The notes beneath the pieces were generated by a model. That model did no database searches, had not been told where the DNA came from, and was given only the letters and a program-made list of their open reading frames with translations. Of a DNA stretch of 64,000 bases, positions 9,204 through 17,126 are shown piece after piece. Numbering within the stretch: the first letter of the stretch is position 1; every line of letters begins with the position of its first letter. The stretch is from Rikenellaceae bacterium (GTDB lineage Bacteria; Bacteroidota; Bacteroidia; Bacteroidales; Rikenellaceae): NCBI GenBank assembly GCA_015060115.1, contig SUZB01000001.1:114929-178928 (forward strand). Direction: 5' to 3'. A program made the translations under genes and the position numbers.

Positions 9204-10079
9204 ATGGATTACGCTAAAGAATTAGAGAAGTTTGCCCCGGCGCATAGCGATGCCCAGGTAGCCAAGGAGGTGGCAAAGATTAAGATGGCCGCCAACCGCA
9301 ATGGCAACAACGATGTCTACAAATTCTGCTACTCGGCAATCGACCTTACAACACTCTCGTGTACCGATTCTCAGGAGTCGGTGCAGGCTTTTGTGCGCAA
9401 GGCGGTAGACTTTTACGATAAGTACCCCCACATCCCCAATGTGGCATCTATCTGCGTATATCCATCGTTTGTCGAGACCGTAGGCCTCGAGATTGACGGC
9501 ACACCTATGCGCATCACCAGTGTGGCAGGCGCATTCCCCGCATCACAGAGCTTTATCGAGGTTAAGGCCTTGGAGGTGGCTATGGCCATCGAGAGTGGTG
9601 CCGACGAGATAGATATAGTGCTCAACCCTGGTCTTATGCTTTCGGGGCGCGAGGCTGAGGCAGCCAGCGAGGTGGAGCTTCTCAGAGAGGAGGCCAAGGA
9701 TGTTGTGCTTAAGGTTATCATCGAGTCGGGCGCACTTAAGACACCTGAGCTTATCCGCCGTGCATCGCTTGTGTCGATGTTTGCAGGTGCCGACTTTATC
9801 AAGACCTCGACAGGCAAGATTGATGTTGCGGCAACTCCTGAGGCGGCATTTGTTATGTGCCACGCCATTAAGGACTATTACAACCTCACTGGTCGCAAGG
9901 TAGGCTTCAAGGCAGCGGGTGGCGTCAAGACTCCCGACGATGCTGCACTCTACTACACGATTGTCGAGGAGGTCTTGGGCGAGGAGTGGCTCACCACCGA
10001 TCTCTTCCGTATTGGAGCATCGTCAGCAGCGAATAATCTTATATCGGCGATTGAGGATAAGGATATCAAATACTTCTAA
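9204..10079 (+). CDS. deoC: deoxyribose-phosphate aldolase
   Basis: Cleaves 2-deoxyribose-5-phosphate to glyceraldehyde-3-phosphate and acetaldehyde in deoxynucleoside catabolism, using a Schiff-base lysine. Seen: FIKTSTGK near 198-205 with the reactive Lys, and GFKAAGGVK near 233-241 with the second conserved Lys. The product is 291 aa, longer at the N terminus than the E. coli enzyme (259 aa), as in other Bacteroidota. Start 9204 (MDYAKELEKF) follows the promoter; the TTG frame from 9117 overlaps it and is rejected. Monocistronic, closed by R1 copy B. Confidence 0.95.
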   Translation: MDYAKELEKFAPAHSDAQVAKEVAKIKMAANRNGNNDVYKFCYSAIDLTTLSCTDSQESVQAFVRKAVDFYDKYPHIPNVASICVYPSFVETVGLEIDGTPMRITSVAGAFPASQSFIEVKALEVAMAIESGADEIDIVLNPGLMLSGREAEAASEVELLREEAKDVVLKVIIESGALKTPELIRRASLVSMFAGADFIKTSTGKIDVAATPEAAFVMCHAIKDYYNLTGRKVGFKAAGGVKTPDDAALYYTIVEEVLGEEWLTTDLFRIGASSAANNLISAIEDKDIKYF

Positions 10080-10080
10080 T

Positions 10081-10206
10081 TTCTTGTGATAAGGGGCATC
10101 CTTCGAACTATCCCAAAAGTAATCCCCCAAGGGCTGTACTAAGGTGTACTATCCCTTGGGGGATTCTTTTGCGATAATCCAAATTAAGCCCCTTCTGACA
10201 AGAAAT
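10081..10206 (+). repeat. R1 copy B (complete)
   Basis: Outer arms TTCTTGTGATAAGGGGC and GCCCCTTCTGACAAGAA enclose a hairpin (10121-10165) with stem AATCCCCCAAGGG/CCCTTGGGGGATT and a TGTAC..GTACT apical pair. It starts two bases after the deoC stop. The stem bases differ from copies A and D but pairing is kept. Confidence 0.75.
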
Positions 10207-10240
10207 TGGCTGTGTGCTGACTGGATGCAGGTTTATAAGG

Positions 10241-10336
10241 GAGTTTAGAGAGTTTAAGGAGTGTAGTGAGGTTAGGGATAAATGTTGGTAGTGCTCTTCC
10301 CTAACTTCTCTAAATTCCCTAATTTCACTAAACTCT
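10241..10336 (+). repeat. R6 copy 1: gagttta../..taaactc element
   Basis: Left half GAGTTTAGAGAGTTTAAGG is mirrored by a right half of ctaacttctctaaattccc-type units ending TAAACTC, with ggataaatgttggtagtgct in the middle. It sits directly after R1, joined by GTGCTGACTGGATGCA, as at 54121. Confidence 0.65.
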
Positions 10337-10351
10337 CTTTATTATTGCGCC

Positions 10352-10378
10352 TCTTTAGCCCGCAGGCGAAACGCCTGC
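10352..10378 (+). repeat. R5 right-end fragment
   Basis: TTTAGCCCGCAGGCGAAACG and the following CCTGC match the right terminal hairpin of R5; the rest of the element is missing. Confidence 0.6.
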
Positions 10379-10386
10379 TTTGTTTT

Positions 10387-10483
10387 TTAGGACCATTAGG
10401 ACTTTAGGACCTTAAGACCATTACGAGGTCGAGTATCATTTTGTCTTATCGTCTTATTGTCTTATTGGTCCTACTTGTCTTAA
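10387..10483 (+). repeat. R2 copy 2
   Basis: Same aagac/gtctt fold-back layout with centre TTACGAGGTCGAGTATCAT as copy 1 at 7134, followed by R4 heptamers to about 10510 and then R3. Confidence 0.7.
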
Positions 10484-10524
10484 ACAACTAACAACTAATC
10501 TCTAACAACTCTCTTTGCTCTCTT

Positions 10525-10616
10525 TGTCATTCTGAACGAAGTGAAGAATCTCTCGGTTAGTAAGAGCATCAATCATCAACAAAACCTTGAGATCTTTCGC
10601 TACGCTCAAGATGACA
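10525..10616 (+). repeat. R3 copy 2: 92-bp inverted-repeat element
   Basis: Base-for-base identical to 7299-7390, with the same R4 flanks, so the R2-R4-R3-R4 block has been duplicated or homogenised. R4 heptamers follow to about 10650. Confidence 0.75.
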
Positions 10617-10661
10617 CACTCTAACAACTAACAACTAAACTCTAACAACTATTATATTAAA

Positions 10662-10696
10662 ACACTAAAGGCGACCGATTGGTCGCCTTTAGTATT
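10662..10696 (-). terminator. terminator of the rpmB-rpmG-DUF4295 operon
   Basis: ACTAAAGGCGACC and GGTCGCCTTTAGT form a perfect 13-bp stem with a 4-nt loop; on the minus strand it is followed by GTTTTAATAT. Confidence 0.85.
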
Positions 10697-10723
10697 AGCA
10701 CCCTTGCGGGCAACTAATCCAAA

Positions 10724-10882
10724 TTATTTCTGAGCGAAGAATGCCTTGATCTCCTCCTCATCCAAGATGTTCTGTGACTGGAAAACATAAGCGCCAGTCT
10801 TCTCTGACTTAACCATCTTGATACACTTAGTGTACTTCTTGGCAGTACCCGTCTTAAGGGTTGCAACTACTTTCTTTGCCAT
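10724..10882 (-). CDS. DUF4295 family small basic protein (probable ribosomal protein bL38)
   Basis: A 52-aa Lys-rich protein beginning MAKKVVATLKTGTAKKYTK and ending KAFFAQK. Bacteroidota genomes place a DUF4295 gene directly after rpmG. I recall a novel ribosomal protein named bL38 in the Flavobacterium johnsoniae ribosome structure and believe it is this family, but I cannot confirm that mapping here. It sits 21 bases after rpmG in the same operon and ahead of the operon terminator. The boundaries come from direct translation. Confidence 0.85.
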   Translation of the reverse strand: MAKKVVATLKTGTAKKYTKCIKMVKSEKTGAYVFQSQNILDEEEIKAFFAQK

Positions 10883-10903
10883 ACTTTCCTGCTGTCGTTA
10901 AAA

Positions 10904-11086
10904 TTACTTAATCTCGCGGTGAACTGTTACTCGCTTCAAGTAAGGATTGTACTTCTTACGCTCCAAACGGTCGGGAGTATTCTTCTTATTCTTAGTGGTG
11001 ATGTAGCGTGACATACCTGCTACGCCGCTCTCCTTCTGCTCGGTGCACTCAAGGATCACCTGCACTCTGTTACCTTTCTTTGCCAT
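10904..11086 (-). CDS. rpmG: 50S ribosomal protein bL33
   Basis: A 60-aa protein with [18 protein letters not shown], the [17 protein letters not shown] core and a basic C terminus, typical of bL33. It lies near the ribosomal E site. The conserved Cys pairs of zinc-binding L33 are absent (one Cys only), so this is the zinc-free form. It lies between rpmB and the DUF4295 gene with 16- and 21-base gaps. Confidence 0.95.
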   Translation of the reverse strand: MAKKGNRVQVILECTEQKESGVAGMSRYITTKNKKNTPDRLERKKYNPYLKRVTVHREIK

Positions 11087-11102
11087 TTTCTGCTACTTGT
11101 TT

Positions 11103-11336
11103 TTAGTAAACCTTCTTAGCGGCCTTAGCCTCACGGAGTGCTGCTGCAAGACCCTTCTTGTTGATTGTTTTGATGCCGGCAGCCGAAACCTTCAAAGTGA
11201 TCCAGCGGCCCTCCTCCTCCGACCAGAAACGCTTAGTTCTCAAGTTGGGTGAGAATGTGCGCTTGGTGCGGATGTGCGAGTGAGAAACATTGTTACCCAC
11301 CATCGCTACCTTACCAGTGATTTCACAAACTTTCAT
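11103..11336 (-). CDS. rpmB: 50S ribosomal protein bL28
   Basis: A 77-aa protein starting [20 protein letters not shown] with [15 protein letters not shown], the L28 signature. First gene of the rpmB-rpmG-DUF4295 operon, 46 bases after a -7 box. Confidence 0.96.
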   Translation of the reverse strand: MKVCEITGKVAMVGNNVSHSHIRTKRTFSPNLRTKRFWSEEEGRWITLKVSAAGIKTINKKGLAAALREAKAAKKVY

Positions 11337-11382
11337 TGTACTTTTTCATTTATCTCCTGTGCCACCGTGGCACAAAAGCGCA

Positions 11383-11413
11383 CAAAGATACACAATTTTT
11401 CTCAATCTGCAAA
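11383..11413 (-). promoter_or_regulatory. promoter of the rpmB operon
   Basis: On the minus strand, TTTG (11410-11413), a 19-base spacer and TATCTTTG (11383-11390): a full -33/-7 match. Confidence 0.75.
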
Positions 11414-11547
11414 CTTTGCCCGCTTTTATTATGAAATAATAAGATAAACAAGCTTTTACACACCTCCTCCCTCGCCACCTCACCTCTCTAACCTACACTA
11501 TACACCCATCGTAGTGCCCAAAAATCGTGAATATAACCTAAAAATGA

Positions 11548-12194
11548 CACGGGTATACAAAAGTCTACTAGTGCGTTTAGAGGGGTAGCTGTTCTCAATC
11601 AAGTTCACCTGACAATGATGCTAGTAGGTTTTTATCTACCTGTGCGGTTGAAACGGCAACAAAGGTGTTGGGCTAAAGTGTAAAAAAATGACACGAGTAT
11701 ACAAAAGCCTAACCGCGCGGTCGGGGGTCGATTATTAGAAGAGAGGCTCCCTAATATGATGCTAGTAGGTTTTAGCCTACCCGTGCGGTTGGAAGTGTTG
11801 TTGTCCTCAAAAAAAGTACCCCCCTAGTATGATGCTAGTAGGTTTTTACCTACCCGTGTGATAGGAGGGGTAGTAAAGAGTATGGTGAAGTGTAAAATAT
11901 GCACGGGTATACAAAAACCTACCCGTGCGGTAGTTAGAAGTGTTATAGAAAGAGAGGAAAATATTAAAACACACGGATAGGCAAAAGGCTACTAGTGCAT
12001 TTTGGTGTGAGTCTTAAAGGGTGGAGATAAAAACAGCCTGGTAGGCAAATGTCTACCCGTGCTGTTGGAGGGGTGATAAAAATAGAGGAGATGCCCAGTC
12101 TGACACGGGTATACAAAAGCCTACCCGTGTAGTTGGTGGGGTGAACTTCAAAATGGGGCATAAAAACACACGGGTAGGCAAAAGTCTACCCGTG
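11548..12194. repeat. array of ten hairpin repeats, period about 69 bp
   Basis: Ten 26-bp palindromic units begin at 11548, 11619, 11692, 11760, 11833, 11902, 11972, 12036, 12104 and 12169 (steps 64-73). Most read CACGGGTA..CAAAAG..CTACCCGTG; units 2, 4 and 5 have a variant left arm, ATGATGCTAGTAGG, and a T-rich loop. The intervening 38-47 bases vary but often begin like GGTTGGAGGGGTG and end in A-runs, so the whole unit is repeated and degenerate. There is no credible ORF, no cas gene nearby and no recombinase. It lies between the rpmB promoter and the pncB operon end. Function unknown: arrayed protein-binding sites, a structured transcript, or a decayed tandem repeat. Confidence 0.8.
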
Positions 12195-12220
12195 TGTTTA
12201 TGGGGTGTGTTTGTTGGTTT

Positions 12221-12445
12221 TTACAGAGTTGTTTTGAGCAGTTCTTCGGCGAGTTTGTGGATATAATCCTCGACCTCTTTGCGGCGCTCGGGGCCAGGGT
12301 TCTTTGAACCGTTGGCGTATTGGTACATCAGTTTGTCGTTGATGCCCAAAGCGGTAGCTATCTGCTTGATGTTGAGCTCTGGAAATCGCTCGGCAAGATA
12401 CTGGATGCTATTGTCGCAAAGGTTGGGGTTTAGGTCGTTTCGCAT
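12221..12445 (-). CDS. small helix-turn-helix DNA-binding protein
   Basis: A 74-aa protein. IKQIATALGINDKLMYQYANGSKNPGPERRKE fits a Cro/C1-type HTH: helix, turn and recognition helix near residues 26-50. It follows pncB by 5 bases, so it is the last gene of the pyrD-like/cinA/pncB operon. It could report on NAD state or autoregulate, and it borders the hairpin array, but a link to either is inference. No partner toxin is seen. Confidence 0.75.
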   Translation of the reverse strand: MRNDLNPNLCDNSIQYLAERFPELNIKQIATALGINDKLMYQYANGSKNPGPERRKEVEDYIHKLAEELLKTTL

Positions 12446-12450
12446 AGCGC

Positions 12451-13617
12451 CTATTTGCTCTGGTTGCGCAACAGGTAGCGGTATACCTTTACCTCTTCGG
12501 GGTCGCCCATCTCCTTACCCTCGACATCCGAGAGTTTTACGCATAACTCCTTGGGCTTGCGCTCGTTAATCTGGCACGACGAGAGCTTCATAACGATATT
12601 GCAAGAGGCGTGGCCTGTATCGCAGGTGAGGTTAGTGCCGATACCGAACATACACTTGATGCGTCCCTCGCAGGCGTTCTTAATCTGCACGCACTTCTCG
12701 AAGTTGAGCGAGTCGCTAAAGACGATTGACTTGGTCATAGGGTCGATGCCGAGCTCCTTATAGCGGTTGATGGCCATATCGATAAAGGCGATGGGGTCGC
12801 CAGAGTCGTGGCGGACACCGTCAAAGAGGCAGGCGTGCTTCTTCGAGAAGTTGTTGAAGAAGACCTCCGAGCCGAAGCTATCGGTAAGGGCTGTGCCGAG
12901 GTAGCCATCGTAGACCTTCACCCAGTCCTCCATCGTGAGGTAGTTGGCATTTCGTGGGCCACCATTCACTGCAGCGATAAACATCGGCAACTCGTGGGGG
13001 TAGGTGCCTATCATCTTCATATCGAGCTCCATAGCCAGATGGCAGTTCGATGTGCCGGTACAACCGCAGGGGTTATTCTTAAGGTGCTTAACGACCATTC
13101 GCTGTACATCGTACGAGAAGCGGCGGCGTGTGCCGAAGTCCGAGAAGATAAGGTTGTTTTCGCGGGCAATCTGCTCCTTCTTTTCCAAGCGGGCAATCAT
13201 CTCCTCGGCATCGTAGCTATTGCGCAGGTGGAAGAGCTCCGACACGGTGGCGAGCACAGGAATCTCATAGAGCGTTACCTTATACATATAGTCGGTAACA
13301 TTGATTTGCAGGTGGCGCTCCTCATCGAGCCAAACATTTATCTTCGAGGCATCGAATCTAAAGCCACGCAACCACTCGAAGTAGTTCTGTGGGATATATT
13401 TGCAGTTCTTGTTCATATAGTTGAACTCATCGTCAGAGAGCGATATGCGCTCCAACGCCTTGAACTCAGCCTTGAGGTCGTCGAGGAAGTCATCGTCATA
13501 CTCGACCTTTGCGCGGTCGTTGAAGGTAAATGTACCGATTGCCTGGGGGTATAGCTTGAAATAGGCGTACGAAGTGGTGAACTTGTAGAGGTCGGTGTCC
13601 AAGATTGATCTAATCAT
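12451..13617 (-). CDS. pncB: nicotinate phosphoribosyltransferase
   Basis: Converts nicotinate and PRPP to nicotinate mononucleotide, with ATP, in the Preiss-Handler NAD salvage route. Seen: MIRSILDTDLYKFTTSYA at the N terminus (substrate-binding Tyr/Phe region), GTRRRFSYDVQ, RHDSGDP and FGIGTNLTCD (phosphate binding). The 388-aa length is normal. It lies 19 bases after cinA, whose C-terminal domain makes the same product from NMN, so the pair both feed nicotinate mononucleotide. Confidence 0.95.
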   Translation of the reverse strand: MIRSILDTDLYKFTTSYAYFKLYPQAIGTFTFNDRAKVEYDDDFLDDLKAEFKALERISLSDDEFNYMNKNCKYIPQNYFEWLRGFRFDASKINVWLDEERHLQINVTDYMYKVTLYEIPVLATVSELFHLRNSYDAEEMIARLEKKEQIARENNLIFSDFGTRRRFSYDVQRMVVKHLKNNPCGCTGTSNCHLAMELDMKMIGTYPHELPMFIAAVNGGPRNANYLTMEDWVKVYDGYLGTALTDSFGSEVFFNNFSKKHACLFDGVRHDSGDPIAFIDMAINRYKELGIDPMTKSIVFSDSLNFEKCVQIKNACEGRIKCMFGIGTNLTCDTGHASCNIVMKLSSCQINERKPKELCVKLSDVEGKEMGDPEEVKVYRYLLRNQSK

Positions 13618-13636
13618 TTCTATTTAGGTTTTTAGT

Positions 13637-14878
13637 TTATTGTCGCTTTAACTCGTTGAGCAGTAACTCCATAGCGTATGCCGAGGCACGGCTGATAATC
13701 TGTCCTCGGTCGGTGCCTGAGTTGCGCATCACGGCCGTTGTGCCCTTAGGTGTAGCAACCGCCATCCATACCGTGCCTACGGGCTTGTCTGCAGAGCCAC
13801 CCGTAGGGCCTGCGATGCCCGTAGTGGCAATGGCATAGTCGGCACCTGCAACACGACGAATGCCTTCGGCCATCTCGCGTGCCACCTGCTCGCTGACTGC
13901 GCCATATTGGTTGAGACTCTCCCAACTTACGCCCAGTATGTCGTGTTTTGCCTCGTTGGAGTAGGTTACAGCGCCCGCCATAAAGTATGCCGAAGCACCC
14001 GCCATAGCGGTGAACTTCGAGGCTATTGTGCCACCCGTGCAACTCTCTGCTACGGCTAGCTTTAGACCACGCTCGGTGAGTATCTGGTGTATCTGCTGTT
14101 CGACTGTCGCACCCTCCCAGCCGACGATATTGTCGCCGATAATGGGTTCTAACTTTGCGAACTCCTCACGAATGGCACGCTCCTCCTCAATGCCCTCAAC
14201 ATCGTAGGCCGAGAGTCGCAAGCGCACCACATTGGGTGCCGGGAGGTAGGCCAAGTGCATCTCTTCGGGTAGGTTGTCCTCCCACTCGGCGATGCGTGCT
14301 GCAAGTATCGACTCCGGTATTCCGCGTGTGATAAGCGTGAGGTGCACGATGGAGCGTAGTTCAAAGTGAGCCTTAAGACGAGGTATCACCTCATCCTCCA
14401 TAAGGTGTTCCATCTCGAAAGGCACGCCCGGCAGCGATACGATAACCTTGCCATCGCACTCAAACCACATACCCGGTGCTGTGCCGTGAGCATTGTGCAG
14501 TACGGTGCAGCATTCGGGCACCATCGCCTGACCTCGGTTAAGGTCGGTAAAGTCGATGCCTCGACAAGCGAGCAACGAGCGAATATGCTCGGCCTCAACC
14601 TCATCGTAGCGTAGCTTCGAATGGAAATACTCCGCCAAGGTGTGCTTCGTGATGTCATCTTTCGTAGGGCCAAGACCGCCCGTGATAACCAGTACATCTG
14701 TCGCCTTAAGCGCACGGTCGAGGGTCGAGACGATAGCCTCGCGAGTGTCGCCAATCGAGAGTTTTTCGGCAATGGTGATGCCTATGGCGTTGAGCTTTTT
14801 TGCTATAGAGACGCTGTTGGTATCGACAATCTGGCCAATCAGTATCTCGTCGCCTATGGTGATAATCGTAGCTTTCAT
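13637..14878 (-). CDS. cinA: CinA: molybdopterin-binding-like domain plus NMN deamidase domain
   Basis: The N-terminal domain (about 1-170) starts MKATIITIGDEILIGQIVDTN, with GGLGPTKDD, and resembles MoCF/ADP-ribose pyrophosphatase CinA domains. The C-terminal domain (about 255-413) has AVAESCTGG and ATTGIAGPTGG, typical of nicotinamide-nucleotide amidohydrolase, which recycles NMN to nicotinate mononucleotide. Length (413 aa) is standard for two-domain CinA. Its start codon overlaps the last base of the pyrD-like gene. Despite the competence name, pairing with pncB supports a pyridine nucleotide role. Confidence 0.94.
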   Translation of the reverse strand: MKATIITIGDEILIGQIVDTNSVSIAKKLNAIGITIAEKLSIGDTREAIVSTLDRALKATDVLVITGGLGPTKDDITKHTLAEYFHSKLRYDEVEAEHIRSLLACRGIDFTDLNRGQAMVPECCTVLHNAHGTAPGMWFECDGKVIVSLPGVPFEMEHLMEDEVIPRLKAHFELRSIVHLTLITRGIPESILAARIAEWEDNLPEEMHLAYLPAPNVVRLRLSAYDVEGIEEERAIREEFAKLEPIIGDNIVGWEGATVEQQIHQILTERGLKLAVAESCTGGTIASKFTAMAGASAYFMAGAVTYSNEAKHDILGVSWESLNQYGAVSEQVAREMAEGIRRVAGADYAIATTGIAGPTGGSADKPVGTVWMAVATPKGTTAVMRNSGTDRGQIISRASAYAMELLLNELKRQ

Positions 14879-15891
14879 TATTGTGCTGTTTCCAACTCCT
14901 TGACTGCCTCTCTAAGGAGCTTAAATCCATTCTCTCTAATGCCGCTGTTGAGGGCAACGAGCGATGCTCCAGCCTCGAACATTCGGCGTATATCCTTGGG
15001 TGTCATCATTCCGCCTGTGCCGATAATAGGGTAGTTGCCCTCGCTCTTCTCGGCAACATAGCTCACAACCTCGATTGCTCGCTCGGTGAGCAACGAGCCA
15101 CACACTGCGCCACGCTCCTCGGGCATAAGCTCGGTAGAGCCAGCTACCGCTACGATGCCATCGAGTGGTGTCTCGATAAGAATCTCTACGGCGGTGTCAA
15201 TCTCGGAGTATGTCAGGTCGGGCGAAATCTTCAGAAGGATGGGGCGGTAGTCGAGCTGACCTCGGCGGAACTCAAAGAGTGGCTCGACAAGCTCCAATAG
15301 CTCCTCACGAGTGCGGGGTACAAACTGCTTAGCTGAGGTGTTGCACGCTGCGTTAATCGTGAAGTAATCGACATACTGATACATATTGCGGAAAACACGC
15401 AGATATTCACGCGATGTAAGGCGCTTGGGTGTCGATGTGCATTTTCCTATGTTACAGCCGATTACAAGGTTGCGTGTATGCTTCGTACGCTTACGGATAT
15501 TGCCCAAGACATACTCCAAGCCACGACTCGGATAGCCCGAATTGTCGATAAACGAGTTCTGCTTCTTGATGCGCTTAAGTCGTGGTCGTGGTGTGCCGGG
15601 CTGGATGTGGGGCATCACGGAGCCTATCTCCACAAAGCCGAAACCTGCGGCTGCCAACTCATCGAGGTAGTCGCCATCGGGGTCGAAGCCTGCGGCAATG
15701 CCTATGGGATTGCTGAAATGTACGCCAAAAACCTCGCGCTCAAGCTTTTGACTGCGGGGTGCAAGGGTTGTGCGCAGCCACCACTTGCCCGGAAATAGGC
15801 CACCTATGCGCAATAGAGCAAGGCGCAAGGCGTGTGCTGTGCCTGCGGGGAACAAACGAAGAAACCTTTGTAAAAGTGAGCGTTTCATCAC
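14878..15891 (-). CDS. pyrD: dihydroorotate dehydrogenase-like flavoprotein with altered active site
   Basis: Fold similarity to class 2 dihydroorotate dehydrogenase is clear: NPIGIAAGFDPDG, GFGFVEIGSV, CNIGKCTSTP, LLKISPDL and PIIGTGG..FEAGASLVALNSG (FMN phosphate site). Key substrate residues differ from E. coli PyrD as I recall it: Lys66 is Pro71, the catalytic Ser175 position is Cys183 within INAACNTS, Asn177 is Thr, and the ATNTT orotate-binding segment reads AVAGST. It may be a divergent PyrD using Cys as in class 1, or a paralogue with another substrate. The N-terminal helix (residues 1-40) fits membrane association. First gene of the cinA-pncB operon. Confidence 0.75.
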   Translation of the reverse strand: MMKRSLLQRFLRLFPAGTAHALRLALLRIGGLFPGKWWLRTTLAPRSQKLEREVFGVHFSNPIGIAAGFDPDGDYLDELAAAGFGFVEIGSVMPHIQPGTPRPRLKRIKKQNSFIDNSGYPSRGLEYVLGNIRKRTKHTRNLVIGCNIGKCTSTPKRLTSREYLRVFRNMYQYVDYFTINAACNTSAKQFVPRTREELLELVEPLFEFRRGQLDYRPILLKISPDLTYSEIDTAVEILIETPLDGIVAVAGSTELMPEERGAVCGSLLTERAIEVVSYVAEKSEGNYPIIGTGGMMTPKDIRRMFEAGASLVALNSGIRENGFKLLREAVKELETAQ

Positions 15892-15913
15892 CTAATAAAA
15901 ATGTATACTTATA

Positions 15914-15921
15914 CAAAGGTA
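15914..15921 (-). promoter_or_regulatory. -7 box upstream of the pyrD-like operon
   Basis: TACCTTTG on the minus strand, 22 bases from the start codon. No good -33 box. Confidence 0.5.
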
Positions 15922-16003
15922 CGAAATTATTTATAAAGGTGTTCGCTTTGTTGCGACTTTTTCATGCCTAATATTGGTCAATTGTGCCTATCGTGGCTCT
16001 CGT

Positions 16004-16999
16004 TTAGAAAAACTCCTCTCGGAACGAGTAGCTGTTGCGCCAAGTCTCGAATATCTCAGGATTGGCCTTCAGTCGTTGGCTCTCTTCCGAAATTGCACAA
16101 TATCTATCTATCCTCGCGCACATCTCCTCCCAGCTGATTGCAAGTGGGGTGGTGGGTGTAACCTCCTTAGGATACCAATCCTTCAGCGGTAGGTCGAAAT
16201 GGCGTGCCAACGAATTGACACTCATTGCTGTTGCATTTGCCTTGCCCTGCTTTGAGTAGCCTGCTATATGGTTGGTTGCAAGTTCGGCACGCGCCAAGAC
16301 CTCGCGGTCGATATTTGGCTCGCTCTCCCATACATCGAAGAAGTAGCGATGCGAAGAATGGAACACTGCACGATTATCCACAACACCGCCTCGTGAGGCG
16401 TTGATGATGATAGCCTCAGGCTTTAGGCGAGCGATAATATCGTTGTTGAGCAGATGGCGTGTTGTGGCATCGAGAGGGGTGTGGAATGTTAGAATGTCGC
16501 ACCTCTCGGCCAACTCCTCCAATGTACGGAAGTCGCCACCCTCACGCTCCTTGCGTGGTGGGTCGCACCGCAATACTCTAAAACCCCAACGGCGTGAATA
16601 CTCCTCAACGAGTGAGCCTACCGAGCCTACGCCCACGATGCCAATGGTGTAATCCTCTGGTCGCTTGCCATCGCCTAAGACGATATGTTTCAGCACTGCC
16701 GACACCCACTGCAAGACACCTCTTGCGTTGCAGCCACGGGCATTGCATACGGTGATGCCATTCGCCTTGCACCACACTTGGTCGATATGGTCAAGACCTA
16801 TCGTGGCGGTGGCGATAAAGCGCACCTTGGTGCCTTTGAGCAGTGCCTCGTTGCATCGAGTGCGGGTGCGAACAAGCAGGGCATCGCAATCTCGGATGCG
16901 CTCTGCGGTAATATCATCATCACGCATATAGACGACCTCGGCGTATGGCTCTACGATACCTCGGATATAGGGTATATCGCTGTCAATGGCTACTTTCAT
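16004..16999 (-). CDS. pdxB: erythronate-4-phosphate dehydrogenase
   Basis: Second step of the DXP-dependent pyridoxal phosphate pathway: oxidises 4-phosphoerythronate with NAD(P). D-2-hydroxyacid dehydrogenase fold with IGIVGVGSVGS (Rossmann), NASRGGVVDN (catalytic Arg), FDVWESEPNID (Glu) and ATNHIAGYS (His). The start at 16999 (MKVAIDSDIPYI) matches family starts; the longer frame to 17032 would run close to the promoter. At 331 aa it is shorter than the E. coli enzyme (378 aa), with a reduced C-terminal dimerisation region. Confidence 0.93.
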   Translation of the reverse strand: MKVAIDSDIPYIRGIVEPYAEVVYMRDDDITAERIRDCDALLVRTRTRCNEALLKGTKVRFIATATIGLDHIDQVWCKANGITVCNARGCNARGVLQWVSAVLKHIVLGDGKRPEDYTIGIVGVGSVGSLVEEYSRRWGFRVLRCDPPRKEREGGDFRTLEELAERCDILTFHTPLDATTRHLLNNDIIARLKPEAIIINASRGGVVDNRAVFHSSHRYFFDVWESEPNIDREVLARAELATNHIAGYSKQGKANATAMSVNSLARHFDLPLKDWYPKEVTPTTPLAISWEEMCARIDRYCAISEESQRLKANPEIFETWRNSYSFREEFF

Positions 17000-17033
17000 T
17001 GTTGGTAGGTGAGTTTTGCTGTAAAAATTCAAA

Positions 17034-17072
17034 CAAAGATAGAATAAAAACGCGAAATATTTCTTATATTTG
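17034..17072. promoter_or_regulatory. divergent promoter pair for pdxB and the arginase-like gene
   Basis: Minus strand TATCTTTG at 17034-17041 faces pdxB; plus strand TATATTTG at 17065-17072 faces the arginase-like gene. Only 23 bases lie between the boxes, so the two promoters could interfere or share a regulator. Confidence 0.6.
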
Positions 17073-17126
17073 CACGAATTTTTTTATAAGCATTGACTTT
17101 AAGTCAATAACCTAAAGGCGAGCAGT

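Noticed and set aside
10081..10206. riboswitch-like reading of R1
   Set aside because: R1 lies after stop codons and after unrelated genes, so a ligand-sensing 5' leader role does not fit.
11964..12161. 65-codon open frame inside the hairpin array
   Set aside because: Its sequence is made of the repeat units and their spacers; no start context.
11548..12194. CRISPR array
   Set aside because: Repeat and spacer sizes look superficially right, but the repeats are divergent and of two types, the spacers share sequence with each other, the repeats are strongly palindromic across their whole length, and no cas gene is near.
11548..12194. integron attC cassette array
   Set aside because: No integrase and no ORFs between the palindromes; spacing of about 43 bases is too short for cassettes.
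12808..13554. 248-codon open frame antisense to pncB
   Set aside because: PncB is fully supported by motifs on the other strand; this frame has no recognisable domain.
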